Source of the DNA: Dysidea avara
Lineage: Eukaryota > Porifera > Demospongiae > Dictyoceratida > Dysideidae
DNA: 64,000 nucleotides
Direction of reading: 5' to 3'
Assembly: GCF_963678975.1 (NCBI RefSeq)
Contig: NC_089272.1
Span: forward strand, 23,605,471-23,669,470
The notes under the pieces are model-generated. The model did no database searches. It saw nothing but the letters and a program-made list of their open reading frames with translations, and had not been told where the DNA came from. Within the stretch, counting starts at the first letter, position 1, and each line of letters opens with the position of its first letter. The position numbers and the translations under genes were made by a program. Positions 12,869 to 24,185 of this stretch are shown here, piece after piece.

Positions 12869-13823
12869 CTAGCTTTTTTGTTTCGAAGATGGTGTATATG
12901 CAAGAGACTTCGACAATCCTGTTAAATCTTGTGGTGACAGTCGAACATAGCATAAGTAGGCATCACTTCTCCACCTGCCCAGTGCTTTTAAGTGTGAGTC
13001 ACTCACACTGGCCCGTTTGGCTGATGTAGCAGCACCAATTCTGATCTATGTGTATTAAACTGGTGGGGGTCCATGTGCAGCTCTTTTAAGGCTTTGTTGA
13101 GGGCTGAGCTAAATGACGCTCTTGTCAATGCCTTGTTGTTAGGCCACACAAATAGTGGTCCTGGGGTGCCGCCTCGCCTGACTAGGTACTGCACCAAGGC
13201 CTGGACTGGACGGATGGCATGGGTCATCTTGCCTAAACATATTTGTGTCCCTTTCCTAAACTGGTCTCCTTTTGACTGTTTAAGTGTGATCTGTACAAGT
13301 GTTGGAGAAGCTCTATTGTCTAAAGCTACATCTGATAAAAGCAAATCGGTTAAAGGGTCAAAATGGTCCGGTGACGATGTGGGTCCGGTGACGATGTGGT
13401 AAATTCATTGGCTCTAAGAAGTCCAAAATAGGCAAGGCAGCAGGCGGCCCAGATCATCACATCTCTGTAGTTGCTCGTGTGTTTTGAAAACACTACATGA
13501 AGATGCACCATAATTGGAAAAGTAATAAGCAACTGTTCCCTTGGTTCATGGGTAATTGCACATGATTTACGTATGCCTTTCAAAATGTAGTGTGATCTTG
13601 GTGTTGTTGGGGGCAATGATTCTCCATTTGTGTAGTGCAACTGTACCTCACAGCAGAGAGGTACACTTGTATAGTAGCATAAGAAAGCCTGTAAGCTAGC
13701 ATCAGAGCAAAAGGTGATGTACTTGCGGAGGCCAGCTGTGCAGGCTTTCTTTGTTGCTGCTGATATTCCTAAGTTGAAGTAGTTTTTTGCTGCTGCATTC
13801 AGTTGGAATAGTGTGGCTGACAA
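12869..13823 (-). pseudogene. DIRS tyrosine recombinase, two frameshifts
   Basis: The product would cut and join the circular element DNA through a catalytic Tyr. The N-terminal part (13823-13350) has the core-binding region and 'WAACCLAYFGLLRANEF', typical of DIRS recombinases. A 17-bp tandem duplication at 13367-13400 shifts the frame. The next part (13344 down) gives 'LVQITLKQSKGDQFRKGT' and 'ICLGK'. A second shift near 13046 falls in the conserved Arg motif; after it the reading continues 'RIGAATSA', 'LKALGRW' and a candidate catalytic Tyr in 'AYLCYV', ending at a TAG (12869-12871). The Arg and Tyr landmarks remain visible but not in one frame, so it is presumably inactive. Confidence 0.85.
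13367..13400. repeat. 17-bp tandem duplication breaking the recombinase frame
   Basis: 'TCCGGTGACGATGTGGG' occurs twice in direct succession (second copy with one change at the end). Seventeen bases is not a multiple of three, so it explains the frame break between the two recombinase parts. Confidence 0.85.
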
Positions 13824-13948
13824 GAGCTCTGTGGGTATAAGAAATCAGTAAAAAAAATTTTTTTTGGTGTAAACATGGCAGCCATGATAACAGTATTAAC
13901 AGTAGTACATGAATACATTAATGGTGTTAACAGCATATACAATTTCAA

Positions 13949-15465
13949 TCAAAATGATTGCCTATAAATGAATGATAAAGTCTTGTGAAAAAGTCGAAGG
14001 AAGTGGGGGGAGATCCAGTCAAGCCTGCAAGGAAAGATTAACTGGAAGGCTGTGTGGGGTATCACTGTAGGTTGATATGACAAGGTGGGAGTAACTTGGA
14101 AGGCCTGATCCAACCGACCACGAGAAAGGTGATCAGCAGTCACAATGATCACCCCCGGTAGGTGAGTAGCAGTAATGTAAATGTCGAAGTGAACAACGAA
14201 AAATGATAGGCAGCGGAGCAGATGCATTACAAACTTATCCTTACTTGAGCCTTTATTAATGGCAATGACTAAATTAGCGTTGTCACAATGGAAGTTAATG
14301 TGGTGTTTGGACAGATAAGGCCCCCATACAATGCAAGTGAAAATGATTGGCACAAGCTCCTTTGCCATTATCCCTATTTTGTACCATTCTGGGGGCCATT
14401 GCCACTGCAACCATTGGAGGTCCAACACTGCTGCACAACCCCATGCTCCTGAGGCATCTGTTTGGGCACAGAAATCCAGATATGAGACAGTTGGGTGTCT
14501 AAGAATACCGAGACCGTTCCACGATTGGAGAAATGTATGCCACCACAACAAATCGGACCTGAATGATGTGTTTAGCCTAGTGATGAAGTGCATCTCGTGG
14601 AGCTTAGCTGCCATTGAATACATTCTTGAGACAAATGCTCTGCCGGGACGCACATCTTTTGTGGCATGTTGGAGAGTGCCTACTAGCGATAAAATCTGCC
14701 TCTTTCTAGCTTTCTTCCTGAGGAGCCATGTCGTCAACAGTTGCTGTATTCTAGTGAGTTTATCTTTTGGTAGCATAATTTCCATTCTTTCAGTGTCTAA
14801 TATGATTCCCAGGAATGACAAGGATGTTGAAGGACCTTCTAGTTTATCGGGTGCTAAGGGGACGCCAAGATAAGAAACACCTGCATTTTCCATGATCCAG
14901 GCTAAAAGGTTATCGAGAACATTAAATAATTTTGGTGTTGAATGAAGACCAAAGGGGATACAATGATCAATATATATACTGCCTCTCTACCTCACCCTTA
15001 GTAAATGTCAGTCTGCTGGGTGTTCAGGTAGTAGGCGAAAGGCACTCTTGATATCAATTTTTGCCAACATTGTATTTTTTCCTGACTCAAGTATATTTAA
15101 TATGGCATCATCTATGGTTACATAGGTCAGGCTGCACAGCTGTGAAGGTATGCCATCATTCACACTACTACCTGCTGGGTAGGACAGGTCTGTAATGAGC
15201 CGCCACTTATCCTGCTGATGGTTCTTCAGGATGACCCCGAATCTTTTTATGTGAACACCCGGACATATTGACAGTGGGTATGGGCCCAACATCCTGCCTA
15301 GTAATAGTTCATTATGAAGATAGTCATCCACAACTGTAGGATGATTTGAAGGTTCCTTTGTGCTGATTGTGTACCACTCCCATTAGAACCCACTCTAAAG
15401 CCAAGGGAGATACTCTGCAGGAAATACTGGACTAGGTTTTGATGTGGGTGATGCCTTAAGTGATA
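13949..15465 (-). pseudogene. DIRS reverse transcriptase/RNase H lacking the YxDD box
   Basis: Minus-strand segments read in order: 'LVQYFLQSISLGFRVG' (about 15440), a frame change near 15340, 'ELLLGRMLGPYPL' and 'WRLITDLSYPAGSSVNDGIP' with 'LAKIDIKSAFRLLP' (15331-15008), a break near 15000, then 'DHCIPFGLHSTPKLFNVL'. From 14893 a 314-codon stretch is open. In it 'AGVSYL' runs straight into 'GVPLAPDKLEGPS', whereas DIRS relatives carry roughly 30 residues there including the catalytic Tyr-x-Asp-Asp. The RNase H part is well kept: 'QTDASGAWGC', 'MAKELVPI', 'FHCDNANLVIAINKG' and 'VTADHLSRG' hold the expected acidic residues. Polymerase activity should be lost. Confidence 0.85.
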
Positions 15466-15787
15466 TAGCCAAGCATTGAGATGAGTGGAGTGTGAATGTA
15501 GCTAACTTCTACAGGAATTTGATGAAAAGTGGGACAGGAGTAAGGTGATTCTGCCATTGCTGTAGCCACTGAGGGTATGGTTCCAGTATGCGAAATAACT
15601 TTTCAAACATGTCCTGACATACTGTCCGGACATTGTGAAAGTTGAGTGGACATTAAACAATTTGACCGTACTTTTTAACTTTTGTTGTTTCTCCTTTCCT
15701 GTGTTTTTACCAAGTTACAGTAGATATGTTTGCTTCTGGGGCCACCCATGTACTGTAGAGCTGATTACTACTCAACCACTCACACTG

Positions 15788-16309
15788 CAGTGTTGGGAGT
15801 AACGCGCTACTTATGTAACGCGTTACGTAATATTATTACTTTTGTGGTAACAAAGTAATATAACGAAATACGCTATGAAAACAGGTAATATAATGCAAGA
15901 TACTTTACTTACAAACGTAACGCGTTACCTAAGTAATATAATTACTGTAACGAGTCTAATATGACGTAATATTATTATTAAAAGTAACGAAGTTACTAAT
16001 CTCGTTAGTAATCCTCTGAGTAACGCCTAACCACAACGAAGTAACGAAGCCTACTGAATGAAGCTTATTCACTAGCTTCTTACTTATAACCAAGGTTTGC
16101 ACATTGTCCAACAACGCAATCATGTCACGTGATAAGGTGGTAGTTTCACACGTGACAGCTTAAGGCTGTGGACACAAAGTAATATAATATGTAATATTAT
16201 TACAGTTACTTTATTTTATGGGTAATATGTAACTGTAACTAAATAGTTCTGTTGCAAGTAATATGTAATATGTAACTAGTTACTTTACAAAGTAACTTGC
16301 CCAACACTG
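15788..16309. mobile_element. Non-autonomous hAT-type element, 522 bp
   Basis: The ends are 'CAGTGTTGGGAGTAACG' on the left and the inverted 'CAGTGTTGGGCAAGTTAC' on the right, classic hAT-type terminal repeats. Flanks share a 7-bp direct repeat 'CACACTG' (15781-15787, 16310-16316); hAT elements normally duplicate 8 bp. The interior is rich in TAATATTA and GTAACG motifs with no reading frame. A second copy in opposite orientation lies at 43635-44162. It is nested in the DIRS remnant and so is younger than it. Confidence 0.88.
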
Positions 16310-16748
16310 CACACTGATACTACAGTATTTTAAAGGGTAACTACTGGTCACATAAAAGAGCTTCTATGGAATCAATTCTATTACAAGGAAAGGAGTCATA
16401 AGGACTTCTGTCAAGGTCTCCTACATAGCTATATGTGGTTAAACTTTGCTTATGCTACCATTGTTTAGAATACATTTGTACTGGCTTTACCCTAATACAG
16501 TGTATGAACATAAGAGATGCACTGATGTCTTGTCCATTCTAGCTTAAAATATAAACTTGTACAAGTGATGATGAAAACCACAAGTAAAAGTACTACTGGA
16601 AATCAGTTTATAAATACATTTTACTACTGCAGTACAGGTCTGAGACAAGTAGGCTGGCACAGCAGTTAACCTCAGAGTACATCTTGGGAATACCTTTGTG
16701 GTCACCACAGACAAATAACTTAATTACATGTCAATACCATCATGTCTG

Positions 16749-16896
16749 GCCTCCCTCCTAGCCCAATAAACTCTGCTACACTTTGAAAGGACACTATTTC
16801 TGAACAAATTCAATTATGGCTTGCCTCCCTCCTAGCCCAATAAATTCTGCTACACTTTGAAAGGACACTATTTCTGAACAAATTCAATTATGGCCT
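16749..16896. repeat. 74-bp tandem duplication
   Basis: A segment beginning 'GCCTCCCTCCTAGCCCAATA' is present twice in a row (starts 16749 and 16823) with about one difference. It lies between DIRS ORF1 and the nested hAT-type element. Nothing else is recognised between 16310 and 17160. Confidence 0.85.
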
Positions 16897-17159
16897 GACA
16901 ACTGATGTAATTGTCTGGTGTCCTGAGGTTATTTCGCACACTGTGGTTCTGATTTTGTATCCCTTCGATGGATTGGCTCTAGGACACCATTTGGAATTAT
17001 AAATAATTATGTATATGAATTATTAAGGTAGAAACCTTATAACAATTACATGTTATTGAACAGCACAGCAAAAAAAATTGATTGTATATTGTACAATATG
17101 AGTACACATACTAGTAGTTAAATGAAATAGTGGCACGCTAAAAGTTTTTTGACCGCAGT

Positions 17160-18560
17160 CTACATCATTGAAACAGTGGTCTAGGCCATTGGTTTGTAGT
17201 CGACTGCTGGGCAGGAGGGTTAGGACAGAACAAAGCCTTATGATGGATGTCCTTCACTGCCGAATTAAAGGAACAGTAATAACACACATGTTCATAACGA
17301 CAGTTTGGGAAAGTGCATCCCTGAGCGTGTTGTTCATTCCATTGATGGCAAATGAATCATCAGTAGCCTGGAGCTTGATGCGTTTGGTCACGTGAGCTGG
17401 AGGTTGAACTTGAGGCAAATTCACAGTCTATGGATTGGTGAAATAAACTAAAGCAATGTTTGCAGCGATTTACTTTGGCTTGGCCTGTAAAAGCTAGGCT
17501 CCAAAGTGTTGAATCTGTGTTAGACCACTTGCAGCTTGGTTAGGAGGCAGCGAGCTGTCGGAATCGTCGATCATATGCCAGCCAGCGATTATTCTGGTAT
17601 TCATTGCTGGCTTCCAGCATTAGGATCTGGTAACCCATCAAGTCCGGAATATGCTTCTTAGAAACGACTGACACATAAATGGTGAATGCTTGTAGCCATT
17701 CGGATATGTTGGTAATTGATCTTTGTTTTGGCTTGGATCCTGCTGTCTCCTCAAAACCGAAGTGGCTTGGAACAGGGTCTCCTATCTCTATGAATTTGCC
17801 AGCTTCAATCTTTTCAACCAGGTTTGATGGGACTGGTGGTATAGTTGAACTTGCTATTAGAGGTGCAGACAGCTGGTTGGTAGGACGAGGGGCCTTCTTC
17901 CGTTATGATGAAAGTACGTTGACATGCTCCTGATCTAGGAAGGTGCAGGAGAGAGGTAACACCATTATAGTAGTAGAGTGCAGAAAGAATGGGGCTCAAT
18001 GGTATGTCCATTTATATATATATATATATTTTTTTTGTTAATTATCTCTTGGCTAGACAGTTGGGCAAGGTAGTCTCGGTGTATGGCTTCATGGTTACCT
18101 AATTGTCTACCTAATGCCCACAACACTGCTACAAATATCCCTACCATAATTACCATCAACACAAACACATTATACTTGTAAGTGTTCGAATCGCATAACG
18201 AAGCGAGATGTGACATACGGCGTAACCGCAAGAAGCTTACTTTGCATTACGCTAATTATCACGCACAGTGCCACGTCGTCACGCCAGCTGACTTTGCATT
18301 ATGCCAATTATCACGCACAGTGCCACGCTGTCACGCCTGATGCCACACGATTCGAACAGATAGGCAAGCTACTCACCTAGGTGGGGATTATCTTGGCTCT
18401 TCTCCTGAGGGTCCTCACTTTCCGGTTACTAATGACTGCGTCAACAATTTTTGGAATATTGGCCTTGGTTAATGGATTGTCATCGAATTCTTCATCATCT
18501 TCACTGGTTGAGGAGTCACTCTCTGGTTCATGGATACAGTGTATTTCAATAGAATTTCAT
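17160..18560 (-). pseudogene. DIRS ORF1 (Gag-like), interrupted
   Basis: The minus strand encodes an acidic N-terminus 'ESDSSTSEDDEEFDDNPLTK' then 'IPKIVDAV' (about 18560-18377). Further down come 'NLVEKIEAGKFIEIGDPVP', 'EWLQAFTIYVSVVSKKHIPD' and 'LMGYQILMLEASNEY' (about 17830-17545), and a Cys/His-rich tail with 'RCKHCFSLFHQSIDC' and 'CTFPNCRYEHVC'. This resembles DIRS ORF1 products of corals and sponges, presumed structural proteins binding element RNA. A TAA in the middle, another after 'FRQLAAS', further stops, and a separate inverted-repeat element at 18183-18358 disrupt it. A GTGAGT sequence after the N-terminal part could be a splice donor, so a host exon cannot be excluded for that piece. 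Confidence 0.65.
18183..18358. mobile_element. Small inverted-repeat element with 52-bp internal duplication
   Basis: 'TGTTCGAATCG' at the left end is mirrored by 'CGATTCGAACA' at the right. Inside, a segment starting 'ACTTTGCATTA' occurs twice (18239 and 18291). No target duplication was recognised. Confidence 0.55.
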
Positions 18561-19140
18561 GGCAAACTATAATTTTGCAAAAACGGCCGGTTTTCACTCA
18601 GTGGGACACATTATTACATGGCACTCAAATAATTGAGCGTTTTAATATTAGCATAATTGTGGGCTTGCCATTGGGACTGCAGCAATCGCACTATAAAGAT
18701 CAGTGATGCTGAATAACTTTTGCTAAAGTAATGTCAAAAATACATTAAGACTGTTCCTAAGACAAGCACAAGAAGAAAGGTAAAGGAGTAGTGCTAGGAG
18801 CAAATTTTGTCGGAACTCCAAAAGGCACATGCCATGGTTGATCATGACTTTGTTGCTGTAGCATAAACTGGTAGTTATATGGTTGTGTGATGCATCATTT
18901 AGCCTGTAGCCATTTGACTATAGCCGTCCTTCTACGTCAGAGTACACTGAGACACATACAAATACACAAGTACAAAACTGAAAAACATACAAGACATGAC
19001 AAATACAAAGCAATACAATTAAATAATAGACAAATTAACTATTATTAGTCATATAGTGAGTCTTCGTTAAAGTAACAAATTCTCCATGCTTGTGGGGCAC
19101 TTCACTATGATCTTAACAATGATTCATGTGTCTGTTGTAG
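18561..19140. other. Intron sequence, nothing recognised
   Basis: The distal part of BEACH-gene intron 12. No coding or repeat signal was identified. Confidence 0.5.
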
Positions 19141-19234
19141 GAAGAGCTGCTGTGGAAGCACAGAATCTATTTATTATTTAACTTACCCTGGATGTATTAA
19201 CTTGGAAACTCTTGATGATGCAAGTTTAAAGAAA
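19141..19234 (+). pseudogene. BEACH gene exon 13: end of BEACH domain, one base missing
   Basis: It joins exon 12 in phase 1 and reads 'GRAAVEAQNLF', then in the next frame 'YYLTYPGCINLETLDDASLK'. The family reads '[23 protein letters not shown]'. One base is missing in TTTATTAT (position about 19181), where the family codes His. Adding one base also yields the phase-0 exit needed by exon 14. Confidence 0.8.
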
Positions 19235-19979
19235 GTATGAAAAGTACTGGTACCTGACTGTGATACAAGGGAAGTAAAGACTATATTGAAAAGAGTGTGG
19301 TATTCGCTTTCTTTTTTTTTTTGAAGAAGAAGAACAGGTTTTGCAGTAGTCCTTACCTACACCATGAGTGGTATTTGGTTTCGTTGATTGTACTGTATTT
19401 ACATAGATTTGAGCTAAAGGGGTTATTTTTATGCATATAAAAATGATAAGGTATTATTATTCTAATAACTCACCATGAGTTCGAACTATGTAATCACAAC
19501 ACATGCGTTTTCAAGCTACATATCTGCACAAGCAATGTAGCCAGTTTATTATAGATAGCATTTTCAAGATATTTTGGGTATGGGAGAGAGACTAATATAG
19601 CTTGAGGCAAAAAGTATATCTTGTACTTACATAAGGGTAGACTAGTGGCTACAAATCATATGGCCCAAATATGGATTTTATAGAGTTTTAATGCTGCCTG
19701 AACAGACAGAAAAGCGTATGTGTGAGTTAGTTGGAAGCCTGTGCCTCCCTCCCCCATGGCGCCAAACTGTTTGTTGTACTGTGACAATGTTAGAAAACTA
19801 TAGCAGCACAGTAACTAAAACATATGTTTTAACATCGGACATATTAGAATCCATAAATCAATGTATTTACTAGTGAAAGAGCAAGTATATAGTAGTAATT
19901 TTTGTGTATGAAAGACCCTATACATGTCACATCCATTAGCCCAACTCTACGCGAGTAACCCAAGTGGAGTTGTTGTATA

Positions 19980-20081
19980 CAGTGAAACCTGTCTAAAGCG
20001 GTCACCTTCGGGCCAGAAATATTTGGCCTTTATAGAGAGGTGGCTGCCTAACTCAGGTGACCATTAAGGGAGGTTCCACTG
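19980..20081. mobile_element. 102-bp pogo/Tigger-like MITE
   Basis: Ends 'CAGTGAAACCTGTC' and 'GGAGGTTCCACTG' are inverted repeats of the common pogo/Tigger type, flanked by TA on both sides (19978-19979, 20082-20083). Confidence 0.75.
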
Positions 20082-20368
20082 TACTATCAACAAAACTGTG
20101 GTCACCAAATACTGATAGTTATAAGTTACGTATTTATGTACAAATTAAAAAATAATTGCCCTAATAGCATTTTTGTCCTACATCTTTCGAGTCTAATTTT
20201 AGAAAAAGCCCCAGATAACTGTATTTCCAATATTATTGTAATTGTAAACATGTACAGTGTGTACATATCAACAACAAAATGCATTTCTGTGCATAGCAAC
20301 GTACATAAATTTTACAGTGTGATAGGGTAGTTAAATTTGTAAAGTTTAAAGTTTAGTACATAAAATAA

Positions 20369-20818
20369 TTATTCTGCAAGTTTTTTTAGCATCCAAACTT
20401 TAGCTTCAGTGTTGGGAATGTTGAACTTCCACTGCACGTAGGCCCATTGTCTGCTATTCATTTTCCATTTAGTGTGTCCTGTTCTAGTCAGCATTTCATT
20501 AAACCAACGAAGAATATCTGTTGAATCAGCCACTCCTTTGTTGCTATCAAAGCACCAATGATCATGAAAGCTTGAAGCTATTAGCTTTTCTGTCTTGTTC
20601 AGTGGTCCTTGCAATCCTTCACAATGCTTTCTACCTGTCACATTTATATCCATTTGTAAGCAAAATTGACGATCAATATATGGAGAATCGTAAAACTTCA
20701 CAGAAACAGTGTCACTAAAAGTAACATGCTTAAGAACCTGTAGAGAAGCTTTAGTTCCACGGTGATCGTCACTTCTCAAGATGCCACATGAGCTATGTTC
20801 TTTGCAAGCCATCTGCAA
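20369..20818 (-). CDS. Uncharacterised 149-residue protein with PP1-docking-like motif
   Basis: A single open frame with ATG and stop lies antisense in the intron between exons 13 and 14 of the BEACH gene. I do not recognise a family. Residues 30-34 (KHVTF) fit the protein-phosphatase-1 docking motif RVxF; a hydrophobic-basic 'VKF' at 40-42 and Arg50 follow at about the spacing of the RVxF-phi-phi-R string in PP1 regulators such as GADD34. The C-terminal half is rich in Trp and Lys ('WAYVQWKFNIP'). No signal peptide or membrane segment is seen. It could be a small intronless gene, a retrocopy or a chance frame; coding potential was not computed. The PP1 link is inference from a short motif. 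Confidence 0.4.
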   Translation of the reverse strand: MQMACKEHSSCGILRSDDHRGTKASLQVLKHVTFSDTVSVKFYDSPYIDRQFCLQMDINVTGRKHCEGLQGPLNKTEKLIASSFHDHWCFDSNKGVADSTDILRWFNEMLTRTGHTKWKMNSRQWAYVQWKFNIPNTEAKVWMLKKLAE

Positions 20819-20869
20819 CTTTCAACCAACTGATGCCTTCCTTCCCAGTTTGAATTAGATATACTGCTG

Positions 20870-21185
20870 AGAGGAGTAATATATAGAAAATTCTTTTCTC
20901 TCAGAAATCTCAGAATCTCTCAGGGCCATGTTAAACCTGTGCATGTAGCATTTACTCAATGAATGTAACTCTGAGAGATTTTATTGTGAGAGATTTTAAG
21001 ATGTTTGTGCTGAAGGTGTTAAAATATCTCACAAAAAAATCTCTCAGCTATGCACAGAGGTGTGAAACTTTCACAGAAATCTCATAGCTACCCAGTGTTT
21101 ATTCAGTAAGCACAATTCTGAGAGATTTTATGTATGCCTTGTACAGGAAATATCAAGATTTTCTCACAAGAATCTGTCAGTTGTG
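20870..21185. repeat. Cluster of inverted GAGAGATTT motifs
   Basis: The motif 'CTGAGAGATTTT' or its complement 'AAATCTCTCAG' occurs at least eight times in both orientations, giving several possible hairpins. An A-run follows near 21305. Possibly a decayed foldback element. Confidence 0.55.
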
Positions 21186-21464
21186 CCCTAATATTTGGTT
21201 TAAAAAGGGAAATACTTGAATCCAGTAGTCCAGCCCAGTGATTGTATACAACCCTAAAGATGCAAAAAATTTTCACCTCAAAGTTTTGGATGGTGGCAAT
21301 CCACAAAAAAAAAAAAAAAAATTGAAAATCCTGCTATACGGTACTTAATTAAGAATGGTCCAGTTTCCATTCCTATAAAATAAACTTTAGTACACTTATT
21401 TTATCAAGACATGGACTACGTGTTAGCTGTGTAATTATTTAATGCATTGTGACTTTGTATTTAG

Positions 21465-21551
21465 TTACTTGAGGAACAGATAAAGAGTTTTGGTCAAATG
21501 CCAAATCAACTGCTGAAAAATCCACACCCACTTAGAAATCCACCAGTAAAG
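21465..21551 (+). CDS. BEACH gene exon 14: linker after BEACH
   Basis: Intact 29-codon exon 'LLEEQIKSFGQMPNQLLKNP' followed by 'HPLRNP'. It matches neurobeachin '[20 protein letters not shown]'. Confidence 0.92.
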
Positions 21552-21730
21552 GTACACTATGTTCTGTATGGAGCCAAAATACTTCACGTAGCTGTAGCAA
21601 ATGTATAATTGCATTTCCATTCAGTAGATACTTGTCAATAATGATGCATTCAACTTTGTGTTGTTGTTTTTTTCTAATAAATTCCAACAACATTTAATAT
21701 TATGATTATTTCCTTTCCACATTATTTCAG

Positions 21731-21890
21731 AGTGTCTTCCAGCTACTAGTTCTTTTGAGCAAGCTTGAAGTCAGTCCTGATGTAGCCATTATTATGTTAC
21801 ATCCTGAGGAGACGTATTCATATCCAAGAACTATTTTGTCTCTGTCAGCAAGTTACGTATACTGTGCAGCTAACTGGAATGTTACTGAAG
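21731..21890 (+). CDS. BEACH gene exon 15: start of WD40 region
   Basis: Intact exon. 'EETYSYPRTILSLSASYVYC' then 'AANWNVT' aligns with 'TIPAVVTVTCSRLFAVNRWHNT' in neurobeachin. Phase 0 in, 1 out. Confidence 0.88.
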
Positions 21891-21943
21891 GTACAATAAT
21901 TGCTTAACCATTTCTTTGTGTTGTGTTTATTACTAATTTACAG

Positions 21944-21988
21944 TGAAGCGGCAGCCAACATGTTTGCTTGAAGTGAATGTCATAAACA
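21944..21988 (+). CDS. BEACH gene exon 16 (45 bp)
   Basis: A small intact exon reading 'VKRQPTCLLEVNVIN' with phase 1 on both sides and a GTAAGT donor. It bridges exons 15 and 17 in frame. Confidence 0.8.
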
Positions 21989-22076
21989 GTAAGTACTAGT
22001 GATGTTTCCTGTATGTTAATGTTATCTGTAGTTCACCAATTCAGTTGTTAAGTTTGTATTTACTTTTCTCTTTTAG

Positions 22077-22211
22077 GCTTGAAGCAACGGGGAATTTTGT
22101 TTACTGAAGCTAGTGATACAAAGTTGTTTTGCACTGCTACAATAGTCAACCACTTTTTGTTCACATGTGGTGCGTCTAAGAACAGCTTTCAGATTTATAA
22201 CACCGAAACAG
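22077..22211 (+). CDS. BEACH gene exon 17: WD40 blade
   Basis: Intact. 'TIVNHFLFTCGASKNSFQIY' and 'NTETG' match neurobeachin 'NRYILICGFWDKSFRVYSTETG'. Donor GT at 22212. Confidence 0.92.
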
Positions 22212-24185
22212 GTACTGTGATATTTGTACTGAGAAGGTTTTGTATTTATTTTAGTAAATACCTCTGTATTTCAGAATACCTCTTTAATGTGATTCACTAT
22301 GAACCTGTAATGTATGCAATACCTGATAGAGATTTTGGTGCAGTAGATGGTTTTTTTTCCAATTCCCTTCCTTTGTATAAAGTTGTCCCACTTAAAGTGC
22401 CCCACATACAAGCTGTAAGGAATATGACGTGCTTTCTTCACTCAGTTATATTTGGTTTGTGTGTATTATATTTTATGTTTGAAGAAACTTTTGGGCACAG
22501 GCTTGAGCCATTTATGCTCTGTGAGGAATGCTCCAATATTTCGTCCCTTGTTCTTAAGATAGTTGGTTGATTGCTCTGTTTACTGTGTTGAAATGAACAC
22601 ATTTAAAAAGTATAGATCAGCTTGACTGTTGTATTACAGTATTTGCTCTATTATTATTAATGTATGCTCTAAAGCTTACTGAGGTCTCAAAATCATACAC
22701 TGTGTGAAATTTCTCTTTCCATGGATACTGTCTGTTATGCTCTTACACCGTTGTACACCTTATTGTACCCCTCGTATTGATGACTGCTCTATTAGAGTAA
22801 TCTCGTGTATATCTTTGGGGTATCAGTGAGTTAATTGATTACTATAATTAATGTGACAAAATTTTTGAAAATCAATTTTTGTTCACAACACTGAAGTTGA
22901 CTTTCACCATCAATAGATAGTCACACCAATACCATAGCCATGCTGCTGATTTACTAGGACTGTTTTTCACAACTGGATTTCTGGAGACATGTGCCAGCCA
23001 CTTGCACCTTGGAATGCCACTGGCCAGATGGAACATGAGGCTAGAGTAATTGGCACCTTTGGACAGTTTCCCAGATGTTTGCTGCATTCATTTCTTTTAC
23101 TTTGAGTGGCACTGCATGGTGGTATTAAGGCTGGAGACTCCAAATGACCTGCTCGGCCACTTTCTGTTGATATACCAGACCACCCCTACCACCATCCATG
23201 GTTGTGTTCTTATAGTGAGTCGCGCGGCCAAGAAACTACAAAGCGCATGCCCAATTAAAAGACGCGCGGCCACTACTGTGAGTTATTTACGTGTAGGGCC
23301 GGTTTCGCAATATTAGTCCTAGATTATGCAACATCTCTCAATAGATTTGTATTGCGTTACATGCTAAAAAAATCTTTAGGAGTCGTCATCATAGTTTTCT
23401 TGCGACCTCGCTAAAATAAAAAAGTAACCATCGCAAAATAAAAAATAGGCGTATTTCACTTTATTTCTCTACCTTATGTTACAACTACTGTCACATTATA
23501 CCAGTCAACATAGTTGTGTTTGTAATGTTTACATAGTCCATCTAGCACTGACATTATCCAATCCTGGTTTGCCTATACGCGTATTTTCTTCAATCAAACC
23601 TCTAATCCCTACAATAACTTTTAAAGACACGACGTGGACACAAACTCTAATGCCTGATAAACAAGTTGTGACAGCGTGCTGAACCTTAAGTTCCCTAGGG
23701 ATGGCGTTTTAAGCAGAAATCTTTTAAATTCCATTTAGTGCCACACCCCATGCGAGCATTTATAAATCTCCAGTTGTCTTATGGTGTGAACAACAAAATC
23801 ACTAGTGAAGGTGCTTTAAGCAAACTCTTCAATTCTCTATTTACATGTAATTTTTAATAGATTAACCACAAAGGGCGGTAATAAGGTGAATACAAAAGGT
23901 AACAAGCCTTTAGGGGTTACCACCTCTATGTAGTGCGTACCATGTAGCTTGTGTTGTGGCTTTCATTAAGTATTATGCACACACAAATGGTGCAACAAAA
24001 TTTTGTAATGGATTGCTCGAATGTAGTTGGTGGTGTTGTGGCTCGAATGTGGTTCGTGGTTTGCCAGTGGCCATGTATGAGTTGGGGTTGTTCCACACAA
24101 CTTTCATGATGGCCATGAAAATTTCTTGCCATATGGTAAACATACAACAATGTGTAACAACGTTAATCAACATCACATCAAGACT
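22212..24185. other. Intron with no clear features
   Basis: First part of the 6.3-kb intron 17. A copy of the dispersed CTCTATTAGAG motif lies at 22780-22804. Near 23218-23280 'GCGCGGCCAAGAAACTACAA' resembles the outer arm of the 27.5-kb palindrome. No gene was recognised. Confidence 0.45.

Larger units (their letters stand above)
12869..18560 (-). mobile_element. Degenerate DIRS-type retrotransposon
   Basis: Read on the minus strand, the order is Gag-like ORF1 (about 18560-17160), reverse transcriptase and RNase H (about 15465-13949), and tyrosine recombinase (13823-12869). That order, and the use of a tyrosine recombinase instead of an integrase, defines DIRS-like elements. All three genes are broken by stops, frameshifts or deletions. 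A 522-bp hAT-type element (15788-16309) sits between ORF1 and the polymerase and a small inverted-repeat element (18183-18358) lies within ORF1. No terminal repeats were identified, so the ends are uncertain. The element lies antisense within BEACH-gene intron 12. Confidence 0.85.

Noticed and set aside
14331-14873. 180-codon plus-strand frame
   Set aside because: Antisense shadow of the DIRS RNase H region, which has recognisable motifs on the other strand.
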